Positions 49,352 through 58,758 of a stretch of 64,000 nt of DNA are shown one piece after another. The stretch comes from F-183 sp964627455. GTDB lineage: Bacteria > Acidobacteriota > Terriglobia > Bryobacterales > Bryobacteraceae. Made by a program: the position numbers and the translations under genes. Position 1 is the stretch's first letter. Each line of letters starts with the position of its first letter. The notes under the pieces are model-generated. The model was not told the origin of the DNA, ran no database searches, and was given only the letters and a program-made list of their open reading frames with translations. Location: the NCBI GenBank assembly GCA_964627455.1, contig CAZVKC010000034.1:21647-85646 (forward strand), in the 5' to 3' direction.

Positions 49352-49894
49352 TTACAACGCCGGCGGACCTGAGCCCAATCCAAACCCGCCAAGCACATCC
49401 GCAGAGTACACATTGATGCCCAGAACGCTTCCGGGCGCAACATAAAACGCTCCGTTCAGCGATCCGGAGAACGGAAACATCCGCCGGTAGGGATAGTTTC
49501 GGACCGATACTTCCACAATGTTTCCCGGTGTGTTCGCACCCGTCCCCGTTACCTCCGTGCCCGACTGCGCATAGAACTTCACATCAATCCATGGAACCTC
49601 CGGACCAGAAGTAGAAGTCGAGGTGCTGGTCACAAAACCCAGCGCCCACGAGGACGTCTTGTTCTTGATCGACTGCCGTTGCCCGTTGGAGCCATCCACC
49701 TGATAGGTAATGGCATAGCGGGCGCCCTCTCGCACTGCGTTCTGCAACGTGTTCCAAGTGAAGATCGCAAAACCGATGTCAAGAAAGCCGAAGATCACCG
49801 ATAACGCGGGGAGAAGCATCAGGCTCAATTCGAGAAACGTCGCGCCACTCCGCCGCCGGTTTTTGGGGGTCTGTCTGTTAACTCTCGGAATCAT
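49352..49894 (-). CDS. TadE-like minor pilin
   Basis: A 180-residue protein. I place the start at ATG 49894 (MIPRVNRQTPKNRRRSG); a GTG nine bases upstream also opens the frame. The TadE pattern is clear: RRRSGATFLELSLMLLPALS with the Glu in the helix, then VIFGFLDIGFAIFTWNTLQN and AVREGARYA. The remainder is a small exported beta-rich domain. First gene of the three-gene Tad set (37 bp to the next). Other Tad genes (ATPase TadA, platform TadBC, secretin RcpA, prepilin peptidase) are not in the window. Confidence 0.85.
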   Translation of the reverse strand: MIPRVNRQTPKNRRRSGATFLELSLMLLPALSVIFGFLDIGFAIFTWNTLQNAVREGARYAITYQVDGSNGQRQSIKNKTSSWALGFVTSTSTSTSGPEVPWIDVKFYAQSGTEVTGTGANTPGNIVEVSVRNYPYRRMFPFSGSLNGAFYVAPGSVLGINVYSADVLGGFGLGSGPPAL

Positions 49895-49934
49895 CGAACA
49901 CACTTCTCAGTCCTTGCTAGAAGTAGTCTAATGC

Positions 49935-49946
49935 GATTCCGGAATC
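49935..49946. promoter_or_regulatory. 12-bp palindrome upstream of the Tad set
   Basis: GATTCCGGAATC is a perfect palindrome 41 bp before the first Tad start. About fifteen such 12-mers are expected by chance in this window, so its value rests only on its position in the presumptive promoter. Confidence 0.25.
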
Positions 49947-50052
49947 CGTGACTACCGAACGAAAACTGAAAAGCTTCGAAAATACACTTTATGTCAGTGC
50001 CAATATTCACCCTAGTGGAATGTAGGGCAAAAGCCTGATGGCGGCGCCCCCG

Positions 50053-50841
50053 TCAGGCAGCGCGCCCCTTGACCGATTGACGCCCATAAAGGATCCATGC
50101 GCCGAGTGCGAAAAGACCCACCGAAATCCACTGCGTCAGCGACCAGGGACCATTGAAGGGCAATGCCTGCGCGTGAAAGCGGTAGAACTCCACCCAGAAC
50201 CGCAGCGCCGAAGAGATCACCAGATACAACCCCAGGATCTCCCCTTCCCGGTGCGGTTTTCCATGGCGCCAGTACAGAACACTGAACACGAGTAGTTCCG
50301 CGGCGAATTCGTAGAGCTGCGTCGGATGCAGCGGAATCCCCAGCGGGACCCCAGTCAGCGCCTCGGCATCGGGATTCCGGAACGTCACCGCCCACTTGCG
50401 ATCGCACGCGATCCCCCAGCAGCAGCCCGCGCTGAAGCATCCCAGGCGGCCGATGGCGTGTCCCAGCGCGATGCCGGGCGCAAACACGTCCGCCGTCACC
50501 AGTGGAGGCAGCGATTCCCGCTTCATGTACCAGAACGCGACCACCACCGCGAGAATCAGCCCACCTTGAAACACGCCCGCCGCCTGCAGCGTCGCGAGCG
50601 AAAAGAACGGGCGGCTCCCGTCGATGTAATCGCGCAGGTCGAACAGGATCATGAACAGCTTCGCGCCCGCCAACCCCGCCAGCGCGCAGTAAATCGCCAG
50701 GTTCGTGAGGATCTCTTTATTCAGTCCCCGCCGCGCCCCCAGCCGGATCGTCACCTGCAGCGCCGCAAAAAACGCGATCGCCACCAGCACGCCGTAGCTG
50801 GGCAGAAAGAAGTCGCCGAACTCGATTAGTTTGGGATGCAT
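50053..50841 (-). CDS. lgt: Phosphatidylglycerol-prolipoprotein diacylglyceryl transferase
   Basis: A 262-residue inner-membrane enzyme that attaches diacylglycerol to the lipobox Cys of prolipoproteins, the first maturation step. About seven membrane helices are predicted. The signature reads GHAIGRLGCFSAGCCWG near residue 125, with the essential Arg in GRLGCF, followed by HPTQLYEFAAELLVF. It starts at the base after the lspA stop codon, so the order ileS-lspA-lgt places both lipoprotein-processing enzymes in one message. Confidence 0.96.
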   Translation of the reverse strand: MHPKLIEFGDFFLPSYGVLVAIAFFAALQVTIRLGARRGLNKEILTNLAIYCALAGLAGAKLFMILFDLRDYIDGSRPFFSLATLQAAGVFQGGLILAVVVAFWYMKRESLPPLVTADVFAPGIALGHAIGRLGCFSAGCCWGIACDRKWAVTFRNPDAEALTGVPLGIPLHPTQLYEFAAELLVFSVLYWRHGKPHREGEILGLYLVISSALRFWVEFYRFHAQALPFNGPWSLTQWISVGLFALGAWILYGRQSVKGRAA

Positions 50842-51351
50842 TTAGGCAGATTGCGGAGCCGTGCGCTTGCGCGACGTCATCCAGTTGTCCAGAAACAGCA
50901 GCACCGCGCCGCAGAAGATCGAACTGTCCGCGACGTTGAACGCAGGCCAATAATAGGGACCCACGTAGAATTCCAGAAAATCCGTCACCGTCCCCACGCG
51001 AATGCGGTCAATCAGATTGCCGGCCGCACCGCCCAGGATCAGCGCCACGGCCCACCGCGACGCCGGACCTTCCACCAGCCCGAACCGGCCAAACAGCGCC
51101 GCCACCAGAAACGCGCTCACCGCCAGCGCGATCCCGATCAACACGAACGATCTCGTCGCTTCTGACGCCGTCGCCAGCATCGAAAACGCGGCGCCCGGAT
51201 TCTCGGCGTGCACCAGATTGAAAAACCCCGGGATCACCGGAATCGATTCATGCAAGTGAAACCGGTCACGCACGATGACCTTGGTCCACTGGTCCAGCAG
51301 GATGATCGCGCCGGAAACCCCAAACGCCGTGAATCGGGCCTGATTCGTCAC
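50842..51351 (-). CDS. lspA: Lipoprotein signal peptidase (signal peptidase II)
   Basis: A 169-residue aspartyl peptidase of the inner membrane that removes lipoprotein signal peptides after Lgt acts. The motifs are LLDQWTKVIVR, NPGAAFSML, GGAAGNLIDRIRVG with the first catalytic Asp, and VTDFLEFYVG...YYWPAFNVADSSI with the second. The start is GTG at 51351 in the overlap GTGA with the ileS stop; the longer frame upstream lies inside ileS. Four membrane helices are predicted. It abuts lgt. Confidence 0.95.
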   Translation of the reverse strand: MTNQARFTAFGVSGAIILLDQWTKVIVRDRFHLHESIPVIPGFFNLVHAENPGAAFSMLATASEATRSFVLIGIALAVSAFLVAALFGRFGLVEGPASRWAVALILGGAAGNLIDRIRVGTVTDFLEFYVGPYYWPAFNVADSSIFCGAVLLFLDNWMTSRKRTAPQSA

Positions 51352-54173
51352 TGCAGTTCCGCGACAGCCTCCGAGCAGCGCACGCAAATCGTCGGATACC
51401 CGGCGTTCTGGCCGACATCGAGTGTGTACTTCCAGCAGCGCTCGCACTTGGTTCCCGGAGCCTTCGTAACCTGCACCTTGAGACCATCCTCGGATCCCTG
51501 CTTCAGGTTCACGAACGACACCACGAAGAAGGCCGGCAATTGCCCGGCATAGGCAGCCAGCAGCGGATACACGTTGGGACCCGCTTCGATCTCGAGCGCA
51601 GCTTCAAGCCCCGCACCGATCAGCTTCGACTGCCGCGCTTCTTCGAGGCTCTTCATCACGTCCGCGCGCAGCGCCAGCAGCCGGTTCCAGTTCTCGAGCT
51701 TTGTTGATGCGAAGTCCGCGGCCTGTAAACCCTGCGTGAGTTCGCCCTTCGACGGGAACAGTTCGAGATGCACGCTCTCACGCGCCCCCGCGGGCTTGCG
51801 CATGTTACCCCAGACTTCTTCCGCGGTGAACGCCAGCACCGGAGCCAGCAGCCGCGTCAACGCGTAGTTGATGCGCCACACCGCGGTCTGCGCGCTGCGC
51901 CGTCCCGGATGATTGCCCGGCCAAGTATACAGCCGATCCTTGATGATGTCGAAATACACCGAACTCAGGTCCACCGTCGCGAAGTCGTACACCGCGCGAT
52001 ACACCTTGTGGAACGCGTATTCTTCAAAGTGCTTGCGGCACTGCTCGACGAGATCGTCCGTGCGATGCAGGATCCACTGGTCGATCTCGAACATCGCGTC
52101 GCCCGCCACCGCATCGGTCGCCGGATCGAAATCCCCGGTGGCGCCCAGCGCATAGCGGAACGTATTGCGCAGCTTGCGATACGCATCCGAAAGCTGCTTG
52201 AGGATCGACTGGCCGAGCCGCACGTCCTCGTAGTACGCCACCGACGAGACCCACAACCGCAGGACCTCGGCGCCGTACTCCTTGATGACCGCTTCCGGCT
52301 CCACCGTGTTGCCGAGCGACTTCGACATCGCGCGGCCCTGTTCATCGAGCGTCCAGCCGTTGGTCACGATCTCGGAATACGGCGGCTGCCCCTTCAACGC
52401 CATCGCGATCAGCAGCGAGCTGTGGAACCACCCACGATATTGATCGCCGCCTTCGAGATACATGTTCGACGGCCACTCGAGATCGTTCTCTTCGGTCAAC
52501 ACCGCCAGATGCGACGAACCCGAGTCGAACCAGACGTCCAAAATGTCCGACTCTTTGCGGAACTTCGTGCCGCCGCACTTGGCGCACGTCAGCGGACCAT
52601 CCACCAGTTCCTCGACCGTCATCGACCACCACGCGTCCGCCGTATGCTCGTGGAACTTGCCGATGACACGATCGAGAATCTTCTTATCGGTGACCGTCGT
52701 CTCGCACGCTTCGCAATGGAACGCCACGATCGGCACGCCCCACACGCGCTGGCGCGAGATACACCAGTCGGGCCGTGTCGCGATCATGTTCGCGATGCGC
52801 TCTTCGCCCCACTCCGGATGCCACTGGATCTTCGTGCGGATCGCGTCGAGGGTCCGCTGGCGCAGGTCATGCTTCTCCATGCCGATGAACCACTGCTCCG
52901 TCGCACGGAAGATGGTCGGCTTGTGGCAGCGCCAGCAATGCGGATAACTGTGGTCGACCTTCTCTTCCCCAACCAGCGCGCCGCGCTCTTTGAGGATCTC
53001 GATCACCACCGGATTCGCCTGCCATACCGTCTTGCCCAGCAACGCTTCCGGCAGCACGCCATCCGCGCCCTCGGCCTGATAGATGCGGCCCGCCGCATCG
53101 ACGGGGCAATACGTGGGGATCCCATACTGCAATCCAGCAACGTAATCTTCGTGGCCGTGGCCCGGAGCCGTGTGCACCGCGCCCGTTCCCTGCTCCAGCG
53201 TCACGTGGTCGCCGAGGATCCCCTTCGAATCCCGCTCGAGGAACGGATGCCGGAACACCGCGCCTTCCAACCGGTCTCCCTTGAACACCGCCAGCGTCTG
53301 CGGATCCTGCCAGCCGGCCTTCGCCGCCGTCTGCGACACCAGGTCGGTCGCAACGATGTACACAGCATCGCCCACCGCCACCGCCGAATACTCGAACCGC
53401 GGGTGGTAGCAGATCGCCATGTTGGCCGGGATCGTCCACGGAGTCGTCGTCCAGATCAGCCCGTAAACCTTCTTTCCCGCCAGCGCCGGATCGATCGCCG
53501 CAGCGTCCGACGTGAGCGCAAACCGCACCCAGATCGACGGACTCGAATGGTTCTCGTACTCGACTTCAGCTTCCGCCAGCGCCGTGCGGCAGTTGATGCA
53601 CCAGTTGACCGGCTTCAGTCCTTTATAGACGTAACCCTTGTCGAGGATGTCGACGAACGCCTGCGCGATCACGGCCTCGAACTCGGCCGACATCGTCAGG
53701 TATGGCTTCTCCCAGCGCCCGAAGATCCCGAGGCGGATGAAATCCTGCCGCTGCAGGTCGATGAACTTGCCCGCGTACTTGCGGCATTCCGCGCGGATCT
53801 GCGCCTGGTTCATCGACGCTTTCTTCGAACCCAGCAGCGAGTCGACCTTGATCTCGATCGGCAGCCCGTGGCAGTCCCAGCCCGGGACGTACGGCGAGTC
53901 GAAGCCCGACATGGTCTTCGACTTGATGATGAAATCCTTCAGAATCTTGTTGAACGCGTGGCCCAGGTGGATATTGCCGTTCGCATAGGGCGGACCATCG
54001 TGCAGCACGTAGCGCGGACGCCCGGCGCCGGTTTCGCGGAGCTTCTGGTAAAGGCCGATCTCGCCCCAGCGCGCCAGCAGTTTCGGCTCGTTCTGAGGCA
54101 GGTTCGCCTTCATCGGGAAGTCCGTCTGCGGAAGCCGGACGGTCTTCTTCATCTCAACTTTCGGGGATTCCAT
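51348..54173 (-). CDS. ileS: Isoleucine-tRNA ligase
   Basis: A 941-residue class I synthetase. HIGH-type site: PPYANGNIHLGHAFNKILKD. KMSKS-type site: DEQGRAMSKSLGNTV. The editing domain includes TTTPWTIPANMAI and GTGAVHTAPGHGHEDY. A C-terminal zinc ribbon has CERCWKYTLDVGQNAGYPTI then CVRC, typical of the bacterial IleS1 type. The start at 54173 (MESPKVEMKKTVRLPQTDFP) gives the normal N-terminus. It is the first gene of ileS-lspA-lgt and overlaps lspA by 4 bp (GTGA). A large plus-strand ORF opposite it is a shadow. Confidence 0.97.
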   Translation of the reverse strand: MESPKVEMKKTVRLPQTDFPMKANLPQNEPKLLARWGEIGLYQKLRETGAGRPRYVLHDGPPYANGNIHLGHAFNKILKDFIIKSKTMSGFDSPYVPGWDCHGLPIEIKVDSLLGSKKASMNQAQIRAECRKYAGKFIDLQRQDFIRLGIFGRWEKPYLTMSAEFEAVIAQAFVDILDKGYVYKGLKPVNWCINCRTALAEAEVEYENHSSPSIWVRFALTSDAAAIDPALAGKKVYGLIWTTTPWTIPANMAICYHPRFEYSAVAVGDAVYIVATDLVSQTAAKAGWQDPQTLAVFKGDRLEGAVFRHPFLERDSKGILGDHVTLEQGTGAVHTAPGHGHEDYVAGLQYGIPTYCPVDAAGRIYQAEGADGVLPEALLGKTVWQANPVVIEILKERGALVGEEKVDHSYPHCWRCHKPTIFRATEQWFIGMEKHDLRQRTLDAIRTKIQWHPEWGEERIANMIATRPDWCISRQRVWGVPIVAFHCEACETTVTDKKILDRVIGKFHEHTADAWWSMTVEELVDGPLTCAKCGGTKFRKESDILDVWFDSGSSHLAVLTEENDLEWPSNMYLEGGDQYRGWFHSSLLIAMALKGQPPYSEIVTNGWTLDEQGRAMSKSLGNTVEPEAVIKEYGAEVLRLWVSSVAYYEDVRLGQSILKQLSDAYRKLRNTFRYALGATGDFDPATDAVAGDAMFEIDQWILHRTDDLVEQCRKHFEEYAFHKVYRAVYDFATVDLSSVYFDIIKDRLYTWPGNHPGRRSAQTAVWRINYALTRLLAPVLAFTAEEVWGNMRKPAGARESVHLELFPSKGELTQGLQAADFASTKLENWNRLLALRADVMKSLEEARQSKLIGAGLEAALEIEAGPNVYPLLAAYAGQLPAFFVVSFVNLKQGSEDGLKVQVTKAPGTKCERCWKYTLDVGQNAGYPTICVRCSEAVAELQ

Positions 54174-54353
54174 CGAAGTGTGTCTTTCTATGGTATCAAC
54201 TGGGTCAACCAGCGCCCGGGTTCCCCGGCCGAATCCCGGAACCCGACCGTATGCCGCCAAACCATCCACCGCCGCACCGGGACCGAAATCCTGTTCCAGA
54301 ACTAAGGATTACGAGCGCGATGGTCGATAAACAGACACAGTAAGAGTGTTCGG

Positions 54354-56810
54354 ATGAGTCTTAGGGCCAAGTGCTACGTCGGAGTCGTGATCGCGAGTGG
54401 ACTCGCGGCCGTCGTCGCAGGCGTGACCCACTGGCAAAGCAGCGGGTTAGGGCTCTTCGCCTCAATACTCCTCCTCGGCGCCATTGCTTCGATCCTGAAA
54501 GTCACCATAGCCGGCAACGAAGGCAGCATGTCGATGAACTTCATCTTCATCATGCTCGCGGTCGCCCGCCTGGGCCTCGGAGAATCGCTGTGCGTAGGCG
54601 TATGTTCCAGCCTGCTGCAAACCTTCTGGCGCCCCAAGAACCACGCGAATCCGATTCAGGCCGTGTTCAATGTCTCGTTGATCGCGGCTCTCATCGGCGT
54701 GAGCCACACGATGTTTCACCAGCAATGGCTGTGCGACCTGCTGCCGGGATCCATCACCCGGTTGTTGCTCGTGTCGATCGTGTACTTCGTGCTCAACACG
54801 GGAACCGTCGCCGGAATCATTTCCATCACGACCAATCAGTCGATCGTCGAGGTCTGGAAGAACTCCTACTCGTGGTCGTGGATCTATTACCTGCTCGGGG
54901 CGTCAGCCGTCGGCGGATTCAATCTGCTCGAAAAGACATTCGGCCTCGAAATGGCGCTGCTGGTCCTGCCCATCGCCTTTCTCGGCTTCAGTTCGTATCG
55001 CATGCGAATCGAGTCGCTCGACAAGTCCCGCAAGCATGCCGAGGAACAACGGCAGCATGCCGAAGAGGTCGCCAACGTCCACCTGCGCACGATTCGCGCG
55101 CTGGCTCTCGCCATCGAGGCGAAGGACGTCACCACGGGACGCCACCTGCACCGGGTACAAACCTACGCGCTCGCGCTGGGCAAGGAACTGTCCCTGCCGG
55201 AGGACGAACTGCAGGCCCTGGGCGCGGCCTCGATTCTCCACGACATCGGCAAGATCGCCGTTCCCGAGTACATCATCTCGAAACCCGGCAAACTCAGCAA
55301 AGCGGAATTCGACAAGATGAAGGTCCACCCGCTCGTCGGCGGCCAGATCGTGGAAAGCGTCCGGTTTCCTTATCCCGTGGCGCCGATCGTCAGCGCCCAC
55401 CACGAAAAGTGGGATGGCACCGGCTACCCGTTCGGGCTCAAGGGCGAAGAGATCCCGCTCAGCGCCAGGATTCTCGCTGCCGTCGATTGCCTCGACGCTC
55501 TGGCGTCAGACCGCCAGTATCGCCGGGCTTTGCCCATCGATCAGGCGATGGATTTCGTCCGTTCGGAATCCGGCAGGGCGTTCGATCCGAAGGTCGTGGA
55601 TTTGTTGAGCCGCCGCTATCAGGAACTCGAGGTTCTCGCTCATTCGTCACCGGCGATTGCGGACCTCCAGCTTTCCATCAACGCCCGCATTGACCGGGGA
55701 GCGGCTCCCGACGCGGGGCTCGAAATCGGCCACTGCCGGGACCGTCGCGAACTCGGCTTCGGCGGCGCCGCGCTGGAGAGAATGGCCGCGACTCTCGGCG
55801 AGATCCGGCTACTCGATGGCCTCGGCCCGCTGTGGTCGGGCTACCGGCCGGTTCCCGAAACGATGAACGCCCTGCTCACCCAACTGCGGGATAGCATTCC
55901 CTTTGATGCGGCCGCGCTCTTTCTGGAGAGCGATGAATTGCTCCTGCCCCATTTCATCCAGGGAGCGGACGCCGAAGCCCTCCGCATGAAACCCATCCGC
56001 ATCGGAGACGGGCTATCCGGATGGGTCGCTGAACATCGGGTTCCCCTGCTCAACGGCAATCCCGGGGTGGAGTTCGGAGCCGGTGGAGTGCCACCTTCGG
56101 GCTTCGCACTGCGATCGGCCCTGGCGACCCCGCTCGAAACCGAAACCGGCGTACTCGGCGTGCTCACCCTGTATAGCCGTAAACCGGATGCATTCCTCGG
56201 AAACCACTTGCGCCTTTGCATGGGCCTGCGAACCCGCCTTGCCTTCGCACTGCAAGCCGGCTTGGCCGCCGAAGGAGAACGCCGCGTGGCCGGTCCCTAC
56301 CCCGGCTCCGGCCTCCCCAACACCGGCGCCCTGCTCCAGCACCTGGACCGGCAGCTCAAACAGCCAGAGGGTTGCGGCTCGCTGACCGTAATCGCGATCC
56401 AGTTCGCAAGCGGGACTTCGGCTGAATCCCAGCAGTCCCGCATCCAAAACCTGGTGTCCGAGACGTGCGCGCCGGACGCCTTCCTCGCCCGAGTCGGCGA
56501 GCACGAGTACGTGATGGTCCTGCAGAACGCCGCAACCTCCACGCTCGATCTGGAAGCCCGCCTGGCCGGCGAGTTCTCCACCCCGGAAGGCGACGCTCCT
56601 CCGCTCCGCATCGGCATCGCCGAAGCTCCCGCAGACGCCGCGGAGCCGGAAACCCTGATTTCGATCGCCGCCGGTAGGCTGCACCCCCCTGCAAACCGCG
56701 AAGCTCCAGCCGCCGCAACAGCCCACCTCGCCGCGTTGAGCCGCGCCACCTCTTCCTGGCGCGCAACAGAACCGGCCCCCACTCCCCGCCTCGTGAAACA
56801 CTCCCGATAA
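54354..56810 (+). CDS. Membrane HD-GYP protein with GAF and degenerate GGDEF domains
   Basis: An 818-residue protein. About six N-terminal membrane helices form a sensor-like module. The HD-GYP domain has H296-D297 (ILHDIGKIAVPEYI), the HHEKWDG motif and G357-Y358-P359 with the family extension, so c-di-GMP phosphodiesterase activity is expected. A GAF-like domain follows (residues about 510-620, with GDGLSGWVAEHRVPL). The C-terminal GGDEF-like domain reads GEHEY at 715-719 in place of GGDEF, so cyclase activity is not expected; it may bind nucleotide or be a regulatory relic. It stands alone, 180 bp after the divergent ileS start. Confidence 0.88.
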   Translation: MSLRAKCYVGVVIASGLAAVVAGVTHWQSSGLGLFASILLLGAIASILKVTIAGNEGSMSMNFIFIMLAVARLGLGESLCVGVCSSLLQTFWRPKNHANPIQAVFNVSLIAALIGVSHTMFHQQWLCDLLPGSITRLLLVSIVYFVLNTGTVAGIISITTNQSIVEVWKNSYSWSWIYYLLGASAVGGFNLLEKTFGLEMALLVLPIAFLGFSSYRMRIESLDKSRKHAEEQRQHAEEVANVHLRTIRALALAIEAKDVTTGRHLHRVQTYALALGKELSLPEDELQALGAASILHDIGKIAVPEYIISKPGKLSKAEFDKMKVHPLVGGQIVESVRFPYPVAPIVSAHHEKWDGTGYPFGLKGEEIPLSARILAAVDCLDALASDRQYRRALPIDQAMDFVRSESGRAFDPKVVDLLSRRYQELEVLAHSSPAIADLQLSINARIDRGAAPDAGLEIGHCRDRRELGFGGAALERMAATLGEIRLLDGLGPLWSGYRPVPETMNALLTQLRDSIPFDAAALFLESDELLLPHFIQGADAEALRMKPIRIGDGLSGWVAEHRVPLLNGNPGVEFGAGGVPPSGFALRSALATPLETETGVLGVLTLYSRKPDAFLGNHLRLCMGLRTRLAFALQAGLAAEGERRVAGPYPGSGLPNTGALLQHLDRQLKQPEGCGSLTVIAIQFASGTSAESQQSRIQNLVSETCAPDAFLARVGEHEYVMVLQNAATSTLDLEARLAGEFSTPEGDAPPLRIGIAEAPADAAEPETLISIAAGRLHPPANREAPAAATAHLAALSRATSSWRATEPAPTPRLVKHSR

Positions 56811-57105
56811 AAACTTGCGCGGGCGCCTCCACTCCCGTCCACCTGAAAGCTCTTTATCGTGCCAGATTACCCTTGATCCCTAGATCCATCGGGATCAGGA
56901 TAAGGTGTAGAGCCTAAGACGGTGGAGGATTTAACAGTAGTACTACCCGACAAGCTTCACAGTACTATAACGAGTCGGGAGCGTAATGGAGCGAGAGGCC
57001 GCATAGGAAACCGGCTTTCTTACTCCACTCTGTGATACAAACGCATGGCGGCGCGAGCAGGATGGACAAGCACTCGCAGCCACGCAGGAACGGAGCCGTA
57101 TATCA
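56811..57105 (+). other. 295-bp intergenic leader before the Vgb-like gene
   Basis: No ORF of note. It contains the repeat GATCCC/GGGATC (56875-56880 and 56891-56896), the palindrome GTAGTACTAC (56937-56946) and TATAAC near 56958, which could be a promoter -10. I compared it with the c-di-GMP-I riboswitch pattern because of the HD-GYP gene and found no match. The long leader may still be regulatory. Confidence 0.35.
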
Positions 57106-58683
57106 ATGCGAAAAGGCACTTCCCTGGCAGTGCTCGTTGTGGCCTTGGCGGGCATGAGCAGTGCACAACAGGCGATCACCTACTTCCCCCTCTCAACACC
57201 CGGCGCGGGTCCCAACGCGATCACGCCGGGTCCGGACGGCAACCTCTGGTTCACCCAGCAACTGGCCAACAGGATCGGCAAGATCAGCACGACCGGCGTC
57301 ATTCTCGGAGACTTTCCGATTCCGACCCCGGGTAGCTCTCCGACGAGTATCGTGACAGGTCCCGATGGGAATCTCTGGTTCACCGAGCAGAACTTCGGCA
57401 AGATCGGGCGAATTGCCGTGGACGGCACGATTACCGAATTCACGCTCGCCACCTATCCGGCCGGTAACCCCATCACCCCCCGCCCCTATGCAATCACCAG
57501 CGGACCGAACGGGACCCTCTGGTTCACCGATAGTTCCGGCTACATCGGCGTCTTTACGCCTCCCACCGGGACCTCGCTGGCCGTCACGCAATTCCCTTCG
57601 CTGAATAACCTCATCTACGGCATCACCTCCGGCCCGGACGGCAACATCTGGTTTACCGACCAGGGAACCAACTCGATCGGAAAGATCACCCCGGCAGGCG
57701 TAATTACCGAATACTCCATCAAGACGCCCGCCAGTTCCCCCCTCATGATCACAACTGGATCCGACGGCAATCTCTGGTTCACTGGGCAGGCCGGCCTGAT
57801 CGGCAAGATCACGACCGCGGGAAAGATCACCGAATACCCGCTCCCGGTTGCCGGAAGCTCCCCCGGCGCCATCACCGCGGCCCCCGGCGGGAACCTCTGG
57901 TTCACCGAAGCGACCACCAGCAAAATCGGCATCATATCCACCGGAGGCGTCATCGTCGAATTCCAGGTCGCGAGCGACCCGGTTTCGATCACCGCGGGAC
58001 CCGACGGCAGAATCTGGTTCACCGAACTGTTCGGCAACGACATCGGGACGGTCGCGACAACCCAAGCCTGCACGATCCCCGGCGTGACCATCAGCGACAC
58101 GTCGTGGGGCAGTTTCACTGCGCCTGCGGGCTCGGTGGTCTGGTTCAACGCACACACCTCGAAGCCGAACGGAATTCCGTTGAACGCGCCTTCGACATTG
58201 TCGTTCACCGGGGGAACCCTCGTCGTACGCGGAGTGAGTTACCCGTTGCCCGACGGGCTCATGATCTTTGATCCCCTGGCGCCGGCCACGCCTTCCACGA
58301 CCTTCAACGCAGGCCTCAACCGCTGGGAAACGACCTTCAATCCGAATAACCTCGACGAAGAGATGTTCTTCGCCGGAGCCGCCATTCTGGTGAACGCCAA
58401 CCTGACCCAATCCGGCAAGGCCATGGCAAGCTACTCGGTTGCATCCAACGCGCAGCCGCTCTCCTTCAACTGGCAGTGGTCCGCCGCTGTGTACACGTAT
58501 TGGCCCGGAGACTGGAACACGGCTCAGATCGCCGCCGACCATTCGGGACTTCACGCCGGCGCCCCGCAGAATCCGGCGGTGCAACAGGCGCTGATTAACG
58601 GACCGCGGGGCGGCAGCAGTGGAAACAACTACACCGGCAGTTCCAGCTCGACCGGCGGCGCTTCCTGCACTGGCAAGAAGTAG
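57106..58683 (+). CDS. Secreted Vgb-type seven-bladed beta-propeller protein
   Basis: A 525-residue protein with a signal peptide (MRKGTSLAVLVVALAGMSSA). Seven copies of the G-P-D-G-N-L-W-F-T motif (for example GPDGNLWFTEQ, GPDGNIWFTDQ, GSDGNLWFTGQ, GPDGRIWFTEL) form a Vgb-like (virginiamycin B lyase) propeller over residues 30-325. The C-terminal 190 residues are a distinct domain (SWGSFTAPAGSVVWFNAHTS onward) ending in a Ser/Gly-rich tail. Vgb lyases linearise streptogramins, but most relatives with this repeat have no shown lyase activity, so I call the fold only. It ends at a strong terminator. Confidence 0.85.
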   Translation: MRKGTSLAVLVVALAGMSSAQQAITYFPLSTPGAGPNAITPGPDGNLWFTQQLANRIGKISTTGVILGDFPIPTPGSSPTSIVTGPDGNLWFTEQNFGKIGRIAVDGTITEFTLATYPAGNPITPRPYAITSGPNGTLWFTDSSGYIGVFTPPTGTSLAVTQFPSLNNLIYGITSGPDGNIWFTDQGTNSIGKITPAGVITEYSIKTPASSPLMITTGSDGNLWFTGQAGLIGKITTAGKITEYPLPVAGSSPGAITAAPGGNLWFTEATTSKIGIISTGGVIVEFQVASDPVSITAGPDGRIWFTELFGNDIGTVATTQACTIPGVTISDTSWGSFTAPAGSVVWFNAHTSKPNGIPLNAPSTLSFTGGTLVVRGVSYPLPDGLMIFDPLAPATPSTTFNAGLNRWETTFNPNNLDEEMFFAGAAILVNANLTQSGKAMASYSVASNAQPLSFNWQWSAAVYTYWPGDWNTAQIAADHSGLHAGAPQNPAVQQALINGPRGGSSGNNYTGSSSSTGGASCTGKK

Positions 58684-58710
58684 AACAATCTCACCAACCC
58701 ATAAACAAAT

Positions 58711-58740
58711 CGGGCCTCCAGTGGCGACACCGGAGGCCCG
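58711..58740 (+). terminator. Terminator after the Vgb-like gene
   Basis: CGGGCCTCC (58711-58719) and GGAGGCCCG (58732-58740) form a 9-bp stem extended by GTG/CAC inside, followed by TAGGTTTTGGG. It lies between converging genes and may serve both. Confidence 0.8.
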
Positions 58741-58758
58741 TAGGTTTTGGGAACGATA

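Noticed and set aside
51768..54305. 845-residue plus-strand ORF
   Set aside because: Antisense shadow of ileS with Arg/His-rich composition and no recognisable fold.
56811..57105. Possible c-di-GMP riboswitch downstream of the HD-GYP gene
   Set aside because: The conserved core and tetraloop-receptor patterns of the GEMM-type riboswitch were not found.
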